64,000 bases of DNA. Origin: Atribacter laminatus. GTDB taxonomy: Bacteria; Atribacterota; Atribacteria; Atribacterales; Atribacteraceae. Below are positions 46,038 through 56,810 of the stretch, piece by piece. A program made the translations under genes and the position numbers. Positions within the stretch are counted from its first letter, which is position 1. Each line of letters opens with the position of its first letter. The DNA lies in contig NZ_CP065383.1 in NCBI RefSeq assembly GCF_015775515.1, positions 868,001 through 932,000 of the forward strand, in the 5' to 3' direction. The notes under the pieces were generated by a model that did not search any database, was not told the DNA's origin, and saw nothing but the letters and a program-made list of their open reading frames with translations.

Positions 46038-49000
46038 ATGAAGGTGGGTAATAAAGCAAACCGGTCATCCTTTCGCCGTCTAAGGGATCGTTTTTTGGAT
46101 AAAGGTCTGACGAGAAAAACCATCGGCGAAGAAGTGCCATTACGATCTGAATTACTCAGCAGTGATCAAATGAAACAGCATGGCAAAAGACTCGCCGCCT
46201 CACACACTATAAGTCCAGAACGAATTCCTGACCAGCATCTGAAACGCTTAGCCGAAAATGAAAGGGTCCTGATTGAGACATATAATCTGCTGGTAGCAGC
46301 GGTCAAGAAAAATCCCCGGATTGCTCCCGCCGAGGAATGGCTCCTCGATAATTTCTATCTCATTGAAGAACAGATTCGTACCGCCAAAAAATATTTACCC
46401 AAAAAATATAGCCAAGAATTACCACGCTTGCTCAATGGTCCATCGGCTAGGCTTCCTCGGGTGTACGATATTGCTTTGGAAATCATCCTACATGGCGATG
46501 GACGGGTAGACATGGAAAGTCTCGTTAATTTCGTCACTGCCTACCAGACCGTTAATGAATTATATTTAGGCGAGTTATGGGCAATTCCTATAATGCTTCG
46601 TCTGACCTTGATCGAGAATCTACGACGAGTTGCGGCTCGAATCAGCGCTCGTAGGATCAACCTGGATCTGGCAAATTATTGGGCTGACCGCATGATGGAG
46701 ATTTCGGAGAAAGATCCGAAGAATCTAATTCTGGTGATCGCAGATATGGCTCGGTCGAACCCACCGATGGATAGCTCTTTTGTCGCGGAATTCACTCATC
46801 GATTGCAAGGCCAAAGCCCCGCTCTCGCATTGCCTCTCACCTGGATTGAACAACGGCTTACTGAATCTGGGTTAACTATAGAGCTGTTAGTGCGATCAGA
46901 AAATCAACAACAAGCCGCTGACCAGGTGTCTATGAGTAACAGCATTGGTTCTCTACGATTGTTAGGAGCAATGGACTGGCGCGAGTTCGTCGAGACTATG
47001 AGTATAGTAGATCGGGTGTTGTGGGAGGATCCGAGTGGAGTCTATGGAAAAATGGACTTTAACACCCGCGATCATTACCGTCATGTCGTGGAGAAGATTG
47101 CTAAAAGCAGCCATTGCTCCGAGAGCGAGGTGGCGCGCAAAACAATACAACTGGCACAAAAGGGTGCTTCCAAGAAAGATAAAGACGATCAAACGGCTCA
47201 TGTTGGGTACTACTTAATCGATAAGGGGTTACCGCAGCTCGAACGGATAATGGGAGTGCACTTATCCCTCCCGGTAGTTTTTGGGCGGATAATCCGTCGG
47301 TTTTCGTTATTCTTCTATCTTGGAACCATCATCCTAATGACAGGAATTTTTACCTGGTGCTTATTGTATCTTACACATGCCAATGTACTAACCGGCTGGC
47401 TCCTTTCGTTGACCGGAGTTCTCTCTCTCTTGGGCACCAGTCAACTCGGGATAGCCTTGACGAACTGGTTAATTTCCTTGCTGGTGAAGCCCCATTCATT
47501 ACCACGAATGGATTTTTCGAAAGGAATCCCACCGGAATCATGTACTCTGGTGGTTATTCCCACCATGCTCACTAGCGTCCACAATATCGAGGATCTCATC
47601 GAGGCACTCGAGGTCCGATATTTAGCCAACTTTGACCAAAATATTCACTTTTGTCTGTTAACCGATTTTCTTGACGCAAAAGAGGAAACCATGCCGGATG
47701 ATAAAGCGTTGCTGCAAGCAGCTCGGCAGGGAATCGAAGCATTGATTGAAAAATATCGTGATACAAAAGGCGGTCACTTTTTCCTTCTCCATCGCCCCCG
47801 ACGGTGGAATCCTACTGAAAAGATATGGATGGGTTACGAACGGAAACGGGGGAAGCTCATAGCATTGAACTCGTTTCTGCGAGGTGGAGCAAAAGACCGT
47901 TTCTCAATGATTATTGGTAGAATTGAAATCTTACATAAAATAAAATATGTCATTACCCTTGACACTGATACCCAACTCCCTCGCGATTCGGCACGACAGT
48001 ATGTAGGTACTATGACACATCCACTGAATTGTGCCCAATACAATGAAGAAAGACGGCTTATCACCAGGGGGTACGGAGTTCTTCAACCGCGGGTAGATCC
48101 AAGTTTGCCTGGTTCGAGTCGGTCATGGTATGCGCGATTCTGCTCCAGCGAACCGGGTATTGATCCCTATACTCGTGTTGTTTCCGACATTTACCAAGAT
48201 TTGTTCGGTGAAGGCTCATTCATTGGCAAGGGGATCTATGATGTCGATGTGTTCAATCAAGTGTTCGATGGTCGCTTTCCTGAAAACCGGATTCTGAGCC
48301 ACGACCTCTTAGAAGGTTGCTACGCGCGGGCGGGTTTATTAAGTGATGTGCAGTTGTATGAAGAATATCCATCACGCTATAGCTCGGACGTGAGCCGGCG
48401 GCATCGTTGGATTCGTGGCGATTGGCAGATTGCCTCGTGGCTGCTGCCACACGTCCCCAGCTTCGGCAACCACCGAGAGAAAAATCCGCTCTCGAGACTT
48501 TCCCGGTGGAAAATCCTCGACAATCTTCGTCGCAGTCTCATCCCCTCAACCATGATGCTGTTATTCCTTCTTGGCTGGACAGTCTTGTCGCTATCCTGGT
48601 TTTGGTCTTTGGCAATTATCGGGATTTTTTTAATTCCGTCTTTGGTTTCATCGGTTTTTGAAATATTCCGAAAACCAAAGGATGTGCTCTTTCTGCAGCA
48701 TCTCATTTCCACCTTCTATTTGACTGTTAAACGCTTCACCCAGGCAACATTTACATTCATTTTTTTACCATACGAAGCTTTTTTCAGTCTGGATGCGATT
48801 TTACGTACTGCCTGGCGGTTGCTGGTCACCCATCAAAAGCTCCTTGAATGGAATCCATCGAGCAATCCACATCTCAATACGTCAAATCTAACTAGCCATT
48901 ACCGGGAAATGTGGGTCGCTCCGATCAGTGCCTTTGCCATAGCGACCTACCTGGTGCTTTCTAAGCCAACTATGTTGTTAGTAGCCGGGCCTATACTGAC

Positions 49001-52000
49001 ACTCTGGTTTGTTTCCCCGATTATTGCCTGGTGGATCAGCCAACCTTTTGTTCCCCGCTCACATCAGCTCACAACCAAACAAACCTTATTTCTCCGAAAG
49101 CTTTCTAGAAAAACCTGGGCGTTTTTCGAAAATTACGTTGGTATTGAAGATCATTGGCTACCGCCAGATAATTATCAGGAGCATCTCACTGCGGAGGTTG
49201 CACACCGCACATCACCAACCAACATAGGGCTCGCACTTCTTGCGAATTTAGCCGCATATGACTTTGGTTATCTTCCGACTGGGCAACTCATAGGCCGTAT
49301 AGAAAGCACTTTCATCACCATGGAATCCCTGGAACGTTACCGGGGTCACTTTTATAACTGGTACGACACCCTGTCCCTTCAACCACTTCCTCCACTCTAT
49401 ATTTCAACCGTTGATAGTGGAAACCTCGCTGGTCATCTATTGACGTTGCGTTCAGGCCTATCCACTCTTCCCGATCATAAGATACTAAGCACCCAATGGT
49501 TAGATGGTCTCAATGACACGCTCAATGTTTTAATGGACATCGGGGGTGAGTTGGTCTCCCATCAGTTTACAGAATTTAAGGGGAATTTAACCTCAGTGTC
49601 TGATCTATCAACCATGACGCTCACATCAGCTTGGCATTGTATTGATCGACTGGCGGAATCAGCGACTGAGGCAATTAATCATTTGGAGATAGACTCAGAA
49701 AACGAGATAATGTGGTGGGCAAATGCTTTAGTCCGTCAATGTCGAAACCTCCTTGATGAGTTGACATATTTTGTTCCCTGGATATTGATTCCGTCAGTAT
49801 TCAAAAAGTTTAGCAACATTTCTGGTTTGAATGAAATCCCAACACTTCGTGAATTAACCAGCTTCCCGGCAAAGTATTCGAAAGCAATCGAAAACCAATA
49901 CGTCTTGATTAACACTCTCGAGGAACGTAAATGGCTTGATGAGCTTCAAAGGCTCATAATAGAATCAAGCGAACGTGCTAGGGCAAGAATGAATAGTATT
50001 GATCGTCTGGTTCGACAATCCAGCGAGCTCGCCCACATGGAATATGACTTCCTGTACGACAAGGACCGGCATTTATTAGCAATTGGGTATAGTGTAAGCG
50101 AACATCGACAGGATTCGAGTTTTTATGATCTGCTGGCTTCTGAAGCCAGATTGGGAAATTTCGTGGCAATTGCCCAGGGACAATTGCCACAGGAGAGCTG
50201 GTTCGCTCTGGGACGCCTTCTTACTAACACCGGAAGAGAACCGGTTCTCGTTTCATGGAGTGGTTCAATGTTCGAATACCTCATGCCGCTCCTGGTTATG
50301 CCGACTTATGAAAACACCTTACTCGACCAAACCTACCGGGGAGCCGTTGAAAGACAAATTCAATATGGAAAAAAACGGGGAGTTCCATGGGGTATTTCGG
50401 AGTCATGTTACAATTCAATTGACGCTCGTCTCAACTATCAGTACCGTGCGTTTGGTGTCCCCGGTCTGGGTCTCAAGCGTGGTCTCGTTGATGATTTGGT
50501 TATTGCACCCTATGCATCTATTCTTGCGTTAATGGTTGCACCAGAGGAGGCTTGTCTGAACCTCGAGCAGCTCGCTACCAAAGGGTTTTTAGGAAAATTC
50601 GGTTTTTATGAAGCCATCGACTACACACCTTCTCGTCAACATCCCGGTCAATCAAGTACCGCAGTCCGTTCCTTCATGACCCATCATCTGGGTATGAGTA
50701 TCCTCTCTCTGTCCAATACACTCCTCGATCGTCCGATGCAGAAGCGATTTGAGTCGGACCCAATGTTCCAGGCCACAATGCTTCTGCTCCAAGAACGTGT
50801 TCCAAAGGCCTCAGCTGTCTATAGCCATACCACCGGCTTATCCGATTTATTAGCAACCTCCAGTAGCATGGAAGCACCGATACGTGTTTTTGATAGTCCC
50901 GATACACCATTTCCAGAAGTGCAGTTGTTGTCGAACGGCAGATACCATGTGATGGTTACCAATGCCGGTGGCGGTTACAGCCGCTGGAATGACATAACCG
51001 TCACCCGCTGGCGTGAAGACGTCACCCGCGATAATTGGGGTACGTTCTGCTACATCCGTGATGTAGCCAGTGGAGATTTCTGGTCAGCTACCTTTCAACC
51101 GACACTGAAACGAGCGAAGAATTATGAAGTTATTTTTTCTGATGCCCGGGCAGAGTTCCGCTGCCTTAATCGAACTTTCGAAACCCATACTGAAATCACA
51201 GTTTCACCGGAGGATGATATCGAGCTGAGACGAATCCGCATCACCAACCGTTCCCGGATGCGAAAATCAATCGATGTCACCAGTTATGCTGAGGTTGTTC
51301 TCGCGTCGGCTGCAGCTGATGAGTTGCACCCGGCATTTAGTAATCTTTTTGTTCAGACAGAGATTAACCACCCACAGCAAGCTATTTTATGTACACGGAG
51401 ACCTCGCTCAACCGACGAACATCCTCCCTGGATGTTTCACCTGATGGTCGTACATGGGGCAGAAGTCGGAGATATATCCTATGAAACCGATCGTATGCGA
51501 TTTATTGGACGTGGAAACACCATCGTTGATCCAGCGGCGATGCACGATTTATCGGCACTTTCGAATAGCCAGGGTTCTGTCATCGACCCGATTGTCGCAA
51601 TCCGGCATGGGATTATGCTCGATCCAGGAGAATCGGTAATGATATATATTATAACTGGAGTCGGGGAAACCCGTGATGAAGTTTTAAGCTTGGTAGAAAA
51701 ATACCAGGACCAGTCTCTCGCCGACCGTGCTTTTGACCTTGCCTGGACCCATAGTCAGGTGGTTCTGCGGCAAATCAATGCTACTGAGTCCGACGCTCAA
51801 ATTTATGGGCACCTTGCCAGCTCCATAATCTACGCTAATTCCTCCTTACGTGCCGATCCGAGCATTCTCAGCAAAAATCACCGCGGTCAATCCGGTTTGT
51901 GGGGTTACTCCATATCCGGGGATTTACCCATTGTGCTAGTACGGATTGGAGATCCGGCACATATTGAACTGGTACGTCAACTTGTCCAAGCCCATGCGTA

Positions 52001-54767
52001 TTGGCGATTAAAGGGATTAGTAGTGGATCTGGTGATCTGGAATGAAGATCACTCTGGTTACCGGCAACTGCTTCACGATCAGATCATGGGTCTGATTGCT
52101 GCCGGTCTCGAAGCTAATTTAACCGATCGTCCGGGTGGTATTTTTGTTAGAATCACCGACCAATTATCGAATGAAGATCGTATCATGTTCCAAACGGTTG
52201 CTCGCGTTATTATCAACGATGATCGTGGGACACTGGCAGAGCAAATCAACCGTTACCGATTTGTAGAATCGATCATTCCTCCATTCTCGAGAGTGAAACG
52301 ACCTACCGTCAAATCCTCTCCATCGGCTGAATTGCCTCACCGAGATCTGATCTTCTTCAATGGGTTTGGAGGGTTCACTCCCGATGGTCGCGAATATATT
52401 ATTACCACCAAGCATAAACGATTAACACCAGCACCTTGGGTGAATGTACTGTCAAATCCCACTTTTGGAACTGTTATTTCCGAAAGTGGTTCATCCTATA
52501 CCTGGGGCGAGAACGCTCATGAATTTCGGCTCAGTCCCTGGCACAACGATCCGGTGGTTGATGCAAGTGGAGAAGCCTGGTATATTCGTGATGAAGAAAG
52601 CGGACGCTTCTGGTCACCCACACCACTTCCCAGTCGGGGCACTAGACCGTATATCAGCCGTCATGGTTTTGGTTACTGTGTCTTCGAACATATTGAAAGA
52701 GGCATCCACTCCGAGATGTGGGTTTACGTGGCGCTGAATGCACCAATCAAGTTCACGGTGTTGAAAATTCGGAACAAATCAGGTCGAAACCGGCGTCTTT
52801 CTGCTACCGGATTTGTAGAATGGGTTTTGGGAGATCTGAAGACGAAAACGACCATGCATCTGATCACTGAAGTTGATCCCAGTAGCGGAGCACTCTTTGC
52901 CCGTAACCCTTACCATACCGAGTTCGCTGAACGAGTTGCCTTTTTCAGTGTGGACGATTCATCTCGGACATTTACTTGTGATCGTAATGAATTTCTGGGA
53001 CGGAATGGTACCTATCAAAATCCTGCAGCCATGAACCGAAAAAGACTTTCTGGAAAAGTGGGAGCTGCACTGGATCCATGTGCTGCTATTCAGGTAACTT
53101 TCGAGCTGATAGACGGACAAGAGCGTGAATTTGTCTTCACATTGGGAATGGGACAGGATGCCAATGATGCCAGCCAATTAGTACAACGTTTTCGGGAATC
53201 TGACGCTGCACGAGGCGAACTCGAATCAGTATGGCAGTATTGGAATCACACTCTGGGAGCAATTAACGTAAATACGCCTGATCCAGCTCTCAATATCCTG
53301 ACTAATGGCTGGCTCTTATACCAGACCGTAGCTTGTCGGTTATGGGCGCGTACCGGTTATTATCAGTCAGGGGGAGCCTTTGGCTTTCGTGATCAACTCC
53401 AGGATGTGATGGCGCTCATTCACACTGAGCCAGGTTTGGTTCGTGAACACTTGCTTCGTTGTGCGGCTCGACAATTCCGGGAGGGAGATGTCCAGCACTG
53501 GTGGCACCCCCCCTCAGGCCGAGGTGTTCGAACCCATTGTTCAGACGATTATCTCTGGTTACCACTGGTAACCAGCCGTTATGTTTTGAACACGGGAGAC
53601 ATAGGCGTGCTGGATGAATCTCTCCCCTTCATCGAAGGCCGCCCAGTAAAAGATGAGGAAGATTCCTATTATGATCTGCCCGAACGATCTGAGGAAACCG
53701 CCAGCCTATACGAACATTGTGTGCGAGCTATCCTGAGAGGTTTACGTTTTGGTGAACATGGATTACCACTGATTGGTTCCGGTGATTGGAACGATGGCAT
53801 GAACCTAGTAGGTATTCAAGGGAAAGGTGAAAGCGTCTGGCTCGGATTTTTTCTATATGATGTGCTCACTCAGTTCGCCGAGGTTGCCCGCAGGCATAAC
53901 GACATCTCCTTTGCCGAACGTTGTAGGAGCGAGGCGATTCGTGTACGTTTGAATATCGAACAACATGGCTGGGATGGACAATGGTACCGTCGTGCATTCT
54001 TTGACGATGGAACAGTGCTTGGTTCATCAAACAGCCTTGAATGCCAGATTGATTCGATTGCACAAAGTTGGTCTGTTCTCTCTGGAGCGGGTGATGTTGA
54101 GCGGTCACAGACTGCTATGAAATCGGTAAACCAGCGTCTGGTTCACCGTGACCAAGCTCTGATACAACTTTTGAACCCCCCGTTTGATAAATCGAATTTA
54201 AATCCTGGTTACATAAAAGGGTACGTTCCGGGAGTGAGGGAAAATGGCGGGCAATACACTCATGGAGCAATCTGGGTGGTTATGGCATTCGCTGCCATGG
54301 GTGACCAACAACATACTTGGGAATTATTTTCTATCATCAATCCCATAAACCACGGAAAAACTCAGGATGAAATAAATATATACAAAGTAGAACCTTATGC
54401 GGTAGCTGCTGACGTTTATGCGCTCCCACCTCATGCTGGCCGAGGGGGTTGGTCGTGGTACACGGGTTCAGCAGGTTGGATGTATCAGTTGATAGTGGAG
54501 TCAATCTTAGGGTTGAGGCTTGATGCGGATAAACTTCGCTTTGTACCCTGTTTCCCGGTAGATTGGAAACAATTTATAGTCCATTATAGGTATCGAGAAA
54601 CGGTTTATCATATCACCATAATATGTTCTTCAGGCGAAATGAGGGTGATAGTTGACGGTATTGAGCAACCCGACCAATTTATTCTCTTGATTGACGACCA
54701 CCAAGAGCATTCGGTTGAGGTAATGGTTCCCGGATCAAAAGATAGAGAAGATTGCACTATCCAATAA
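46038..54767 (+). CDS. Cyclic beta-1,2-glucan synthase-like protein (GT84-GH94)
   Basis: ATG 46038 is 7 bp after AAGGAG, giving 2,909 aa, close to NdvB/ChvB length. Residues 411-484 contain membrane helices. GT84 follows with the acidic motif VITLDTDTQLPRD (about 638) and RHRWIRGDWQ (about 790). More helices lie at 838-870 and 966-999. A glycoamylase-like domain (GVPWGISESCYNSID to YTPSR) is at about 1450-1535. Two GH94-type beta-sandwich halves (about 1620-1900 and 2100-2350) and the GH94 (alpha/alpha)6 barrel follow, with the catalytic acid in GSGDWNDGMN (about 2580). It would make or trim cyclic beta-1,2-glucan, a periplasmic or surface osmo-protectant. G+C is visibly higher than in flanking DNA. 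Confidence 0.9.
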   Translation: MKVGNKANRSSFRRLRDRFLDKGLTRKTIGEEVPLRSELLSSDQMKQHGKRLAASHTISPERIPDQHLKRLAENERVLIETYNLLVAAVKKNPRIAPAEEWLLDNFYLIEEQIRTAKKYLPKKYSQELPRLLNGPSARLPRVYDIALEIILHGDGRVDMESLVNFVTAYQTVNELYLGELWAIPIMLRLTLIENLRRVAARISARRINLDLANYWADRMMEISEKDPKNLILVIADMARSNPPMDSSFVAEFTHRLQGQSPALALPLTWIEQRLTESGLTIELLVRSENQQQAADQVSMSNSIGSLRLLGAMDWREFVETMSIVDRVLWEDPSGVYGKMDFNTRDHYRHVVEKIAKSSHCSESEVARKTIQLAQKGASKKDKDDQTAHVGYYLIDKGLPQLERIMGVHLSLPVVFGRIIRRFSLFFYLGTIILMTGIFTWCLLYLTHANVLTGWLLSLTGVLSLLGTSQLGIALTNWLISLLVKPHSLPRMDFSKGIPPESCTLVVIPTMLTSVHNIEDLIEALEVRYLANFDQNIHFCLLTDFLDAKEETMPDDKALLQAARQGIEALIEKYRDTKGGHFFLLHRPRRWNPTEKIWMGYERKRGKLIALNSFLRGGAKDRFSMIIGRIEILHKIKYVITLDTDTQLPRDSARQYVGTMTHPLNCAQYNEERRLITRGYGVLQPRVDPSLPGSSRSWYARFCSSEPGIDPYTRVVSDIYQDLFGEGSFIGKGIYDVDVFNQVFDGRFPENRILSHDLLEGCYARAGLLSDVQLYEEYPSRYSSDVSRRHRWIRGDWQIASWLLPHVPSFGNHREKNPLSRLSRWKILDNLRRSLIPSTMMLLFLLGWTVLSLSWFWSLAIIGIFLIPSLVSSVFEIFRKPKDVLFLQHLISTFYLTVKRFTQATFTFIFLPYEAFFSLDAILRTAWRLLVTHQKLLEWNPSSNPHLNTSNLTSHYREMWVAPISAFAIATYLVLSKPTMLLVAGPILTLWFVSPIIAWWISQPFVPRSHQLTTKQTLFLRKLSRKTWAFFENYVGIEDHWLPPDNYQEHLTAEVAHRTSPTNIGLALLANLAAYDFGYLPTGQLIGRIESTFITMESLERYRGHFYNWYDTLSLQPLPPLYISTVDSGNLAGHLLTLRSGLSTLPDHKILSTQWLDGLNDTLNVLMDIGGELVSHQFTEFKGNLTSVSDLSTMTLTSAWHCIDRLAESATEAINHLEIDSENEIMWWANALVRQCRNLLDELTYFVPWILIPSVFKKFSNISGLNEIPTLRELTSFPAKYSKAIENQYVLINTLEERKWLDELQRLIIESSERARARMNSIDRLVRQSSELAHMEYDFLYDKDRHLLAIGYSVSEHRQDSSFYDLLASEARLGNFVAIAQGQLPQESWFALGRLLTNTGREPVLVSWSGSMFEYLMPLLVMPTYENTLLDQTYRGAVERQIQYGKKRGVPWGISESCYNSIDARLNYQYRAFGVPGLGLKRGLVDDLVIAPYASILALMVAPEEACLNLEQLATKGFLGKFGFYEAIDYTPSRQHPGQSSTAVRSFMTHHLGMSILSLSNTLLDRPMQKRFESDPMFQATMLLLQERVPKASAVYSHTTGLSDLLATSSSMEAPIRVFDSPDTPFPEVQLLSNGRYHVMVTNAGGGYSRWNDITVTRWREDVTRDNWGTFCYIRDVASGDFWSATFQPTLKRAKNYEVIFSDARAEFRCLNRTFETHTEITVSPEDDIELRRIRITNRSRMRKSIDVTSYAEVVLASAAADELHPAFSNLFVQTEINHPQQAILCTRRPRSTDEHPPWMFHLMVVHGAEVGDISYETDRMRFIGRGNTIVDPAAMHDLSALSNSQGSVIDPIVAIRHGIMLDPGESVMIYIITGVGETRDEVLSLVEKYQDQSLADRAFDLAWTHSQVVLRQINATESDAQIYGHLASSIIYANSSLRADPSILSKNHRGQSGLWGYSISGDLPIVLVRIGDPAHIELVRQLVQAHAYWRLKGLVVDLVIWNEDHSGYRQLLHDQIMGLIAAGLEANLTDRPGGIFVRITDQLSNEDRIMFQTVARVIINDDRGTLAEQINRYRFVESIIPPFSRVKRPTVKSSPSAELPHRDLIFFNGFGGFTPDGREYIITTKHKRLTPAPWVNVLSNPTFGTVISESGSSYTWGENAHEFRLSPWHNDPVVDASGEAWYIRDEESGRFWSPTPLPSRGTRPYISRHGFGYCVFEHIERGIHSEMWVYVALNAPIKFTVLKIRNKSGRNRRLSATGFVEWVLGDLKTKTTMHLITEVDPSSGALFARNPYHTEFAERVAFFSVDDSSRTFTCDRNEFLGRNGTYQNPAAMNRKRLSGKVGAALDPCAAIQVTFELIDGQEREFVFTLGMGQDANDASQLVQRFRESDAARGELESVWQYWNHTLGAINVNTPDPALNILTNGWLLYQTVACRLWARTGYYQSGGAFGFRDQLQDVMALIHTEPGLVREHLLRCAARQFREGDVQHWWHPPSGRGVRTHCSDDYLWLPLVTSRYVLNTGDIGVLDESLPFIEGRPVKDEEDSYYDLPERSEETASLYEHCVRAILRGLRFGEHGLPLIGSGDWNDGMNLVGIQGKGESVWLGFFLYDVLTQFAEVARRHNDISFAERCRSEAIRVRLNIEQHGWDGQWYRRAFFDDGTVLGSSNSLECQIDSIAQSWSVLSGAGDVERSQTAMKSVNQRLVHRDQALIQLLNPPFDKSNLNPGYIKGYVPGVRENGGQYTHGAIWVVMAFAAMGDQQHTWELFSIINPINHGKTQDEINIYKVEPYAVAADVYALPPHAGRGGWSWYTGSAGWMYQLIVESILGLRLDADKLRFVPCFPVDWKQFIVHYRYRETVYHITIICSSGEMRVIVDGIEQPDQFILLIDDHQEHSVEVMVPGSKDREDCTIQ

Positions 54768-54937
54768 GCATGATGAAAATTAGTCGTGAAGAATAAATGA
54801 ATAGCAGGTTACGTTTATATTCAAATTACTATTTGTTTTGCTATTATTAAGTGTGATTTTTTAACGGGTATTCTGAAAATATTTTATAGAGACAGGGGAA
54901 CAATTCTCTATATAAAACTCAAGAAATCCATGATTGT

Positions 54938-55016
54938 CGGGGCGTAGCGCAGTTTGGTTTAGCGCACCTGCCTTGGGCGCAGGGGGCCGGAGGTTCAAAT
55001 CCTCTCGCCCCGACCA
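54938..55016 (+). tRNA. tRNA-Pro (TGG), copy 2
   Basis: Identical in all 79 nt to the copy at 19369-19447, with 13 identical bases upstream and 5 downstream (97-bp identical block). Anticodon TGG, CCA encoded. Confidence 0.95.
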
Positions 55017-55137
55017 GGTTTCTTAAGATACGGATTAATGTCGTCAGGCTAAAATGAAAATCTACAGATATAAAACGGTATACCATTCTTTTATGCAGTT
55101 CGAAAAGGTCGAAAAGGAATCTCATAGAGACTCCCCC

Positions 55138-56253
55138 CTATTTTACTTCCTTCAACGAATAATCGGTGCTCCCTAAACCAATAGACTGAGCATAATCAAT
55201 CTGAGTCCGCCAATTCGCAATAGGGTGGACGTCGAGGAACTTATCCTGACCACCTTGAAATGCATGGCTAAGCGATGAATCTCGAAGTCCTATCGAGCGG
55301 TTAATGAGATCGGCTGAAGCCAGATCGATAGCCACCAAATCATGACTCCCTAAAATACCGATATCGGGAACCAAACTAGCATCATGCCAATCACAGCAAT
55401 CACAATCGGGGCTAATATCAGTTAAAAAATTAATAAAGAGACACTTGGTCATTTTATCTTTTAAGACCCCAAAGGCATGCTCAACCATTCTTTCTTGCAA
55501 AAGAGATGCTGACGATGTCCAGGAGATAGCGATGGCACCAGTTGGACAGTAAACAACACATTCAGCACAACCAATACAAAGGTCTTTTTGAACTTTTGCT
55601 TTATGATTTTTATCAAGGGAAAGAGCTTGGGTTGGACAATGAGTGATACAGCGCCGACACCCAATGCATTTTTGCGGATCGGGATCAGGAATGAAAGTTT
55701 CTCCATGTTGCATCTGCTTTCCGGAACGAGCAACACAACCCATCCCGATGTTCTTGATGGATCCACCTAATCCGGCTTCAACATGTCCTTTTACATGGGT
55801 TACAACCAGCAAAAAATCAGCTTCATGGACTGCCGAAGCAATCTTAACTTTTTTAAAGAGTTTTTGATTAATTTCAATTTCAGAATAATCACTTCCGCGG
55901 AGACCGTCAGCGATGATAAGGGGAGCAGGAACTGTTGCATAATGGAATCCATGAAATGTTGCAGTTTCCAGGTGATCAACCGCATTATGACGAAAACCGG
56001 TATAAAGAGTATTGGTATCGGTAAGGAAAGGCTTCCCTCCCCTTTCTTTCACTTCTTCAACTATATAGCGTAAAAAAACCGGTTGGATAAAACCATGGTT
56101 TCCTCTTTCTCCAAAATGGAGCTTAACAGCAACCAAATCACCAGAATTTAAGCGTTTATCAAGGAGCTGACCGGTCATTTTCTTGACTTTCTTGAGAACC
56201 GAATTTCTTTCATTATCAGCTCTTAAACTAACAAACAGAACGGGAGACGACAT
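55138..56253 (-). CDS. DUF362 protein with 2[4Fe-4S] ferredoxin domain
   Basis: The start is ATG 56253, preceded by CTTGGAGGTGTTTCA (the frame is open to 56349). The 371-aa product has an N-terminal DUF362 part with VKLHFGERGNHGFIQP and THVKGHVEAGLGGSIKNIGM. Two ferredoxin motifs follow, CIGCRRCITHCP and CIGCAECVVYCP (about residues 190-245). The C-terminal part has CDCCDWHDASLVPDIGIL, an extra Cys/His cluster that could hold another cofactor. It is a cytoplasmic iron-sulfur protein widespread in anaerobes, with the electron-transfer role unknown. It stands alone on the minus strand. Confidence 0.9.
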   Translation of the reverse strand: MSSPVLFVSLRADNERNSVLKKVKKMTGQLLDKRLNSGDLVAVKLHFGERGNHGFIQPVFLRYIVEEVKERGGKPFLTDTNTLYTGFRHNAVDHLETATFHGFHYATVPAPLIIADGLRGSDYSEIEINQKLFKKVKIASAVHEADFLLVVTHVKGHVEAGLGGSIKNIGMGCVARSGKQMQHGETFIPDPDPQKCIGCRRCITHCPTQALSLDKNHKAKVQKDLCIGCAECVVYCPTGAIAISWTSSASLLQERMVEHAFGVLKDKMTKCLFINFLTDISPDCDCCDWHDASLVPDIGILGSHDLVAIDLASADLINRSIGLRDSSLSHAFQGGQDKFLDVHPIANWRTQIDYAQSIGLGSTDYSLKEVK

Positions 56254-56810
56254 TGAAACACCTCCAAGGATAATAGAACAGTAATCATCACTTTTTTCAG
56301 TATAACAGAAGGAACATTGATAAAAAACAATTTTCATCATTAATTTCATGTTGACTTATTTTGAGATATGATAGAATGAAAACCGATGTTTATTATTGAT
56401 CCGAACGAACTCGTCGGTTTTGGTTTGCCGTTGCTTAAAATTTAAACTCGGTCTTTTTAAAATCAAGCCAAGAAACCAATTGCCAAAAAACACAAAATAT
56501 ATACTTTAGAGTTAGTCAGATAAGAAAAATTTGTTAAACTAATATTCATGCCATTAAGCTTAAACCATACTGGTTTTAGAAGGCTCTCAGATTTTTTAAG
56601 TTAAAATTCATGAGATGTTTTTCTTTTTTTTAATTCCTTATTAGAGGATCAAATTGTTAAGAATTTTGTCATTAACTATAAATAGAAAATGAACTGGTTA
56701 ATTCGTTTTTTTCCTTGATTTAGTGAGTATTTTGTGTATGAGCAATTTTAAAAAATCTAAATGGAAAGCAGATACATCAATTAGTTAAAGCAAGAGAAAG
56801 GAGAAGCAGG
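56254..56810. other. Divergent intergenic region
   Basis: There is no ORF. It lies between the divergently transcribed DUF362 and YjbQ genes and must hold both promoters. TTGACT at 56351 with TAGAAT after 15 bp is a weak plus-strand candidate. Confidence 0.45.

Noticed and set aside
46038-54767. Many 60-135-codon frames inside the glucan synthase gene on both strands
   Set aside because: All lie within one continuous 2,909-codon frame with domain evidence and have no own signals.
19356-55021. Classical integrase-type island with attL/attR
   Set aside because: No integrase or excisionase gene was found between the tRNAs, and the repeat is an entire tRNA with flanks rather than a 3' fragment. 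Homologous exchange or duplication is favoured.
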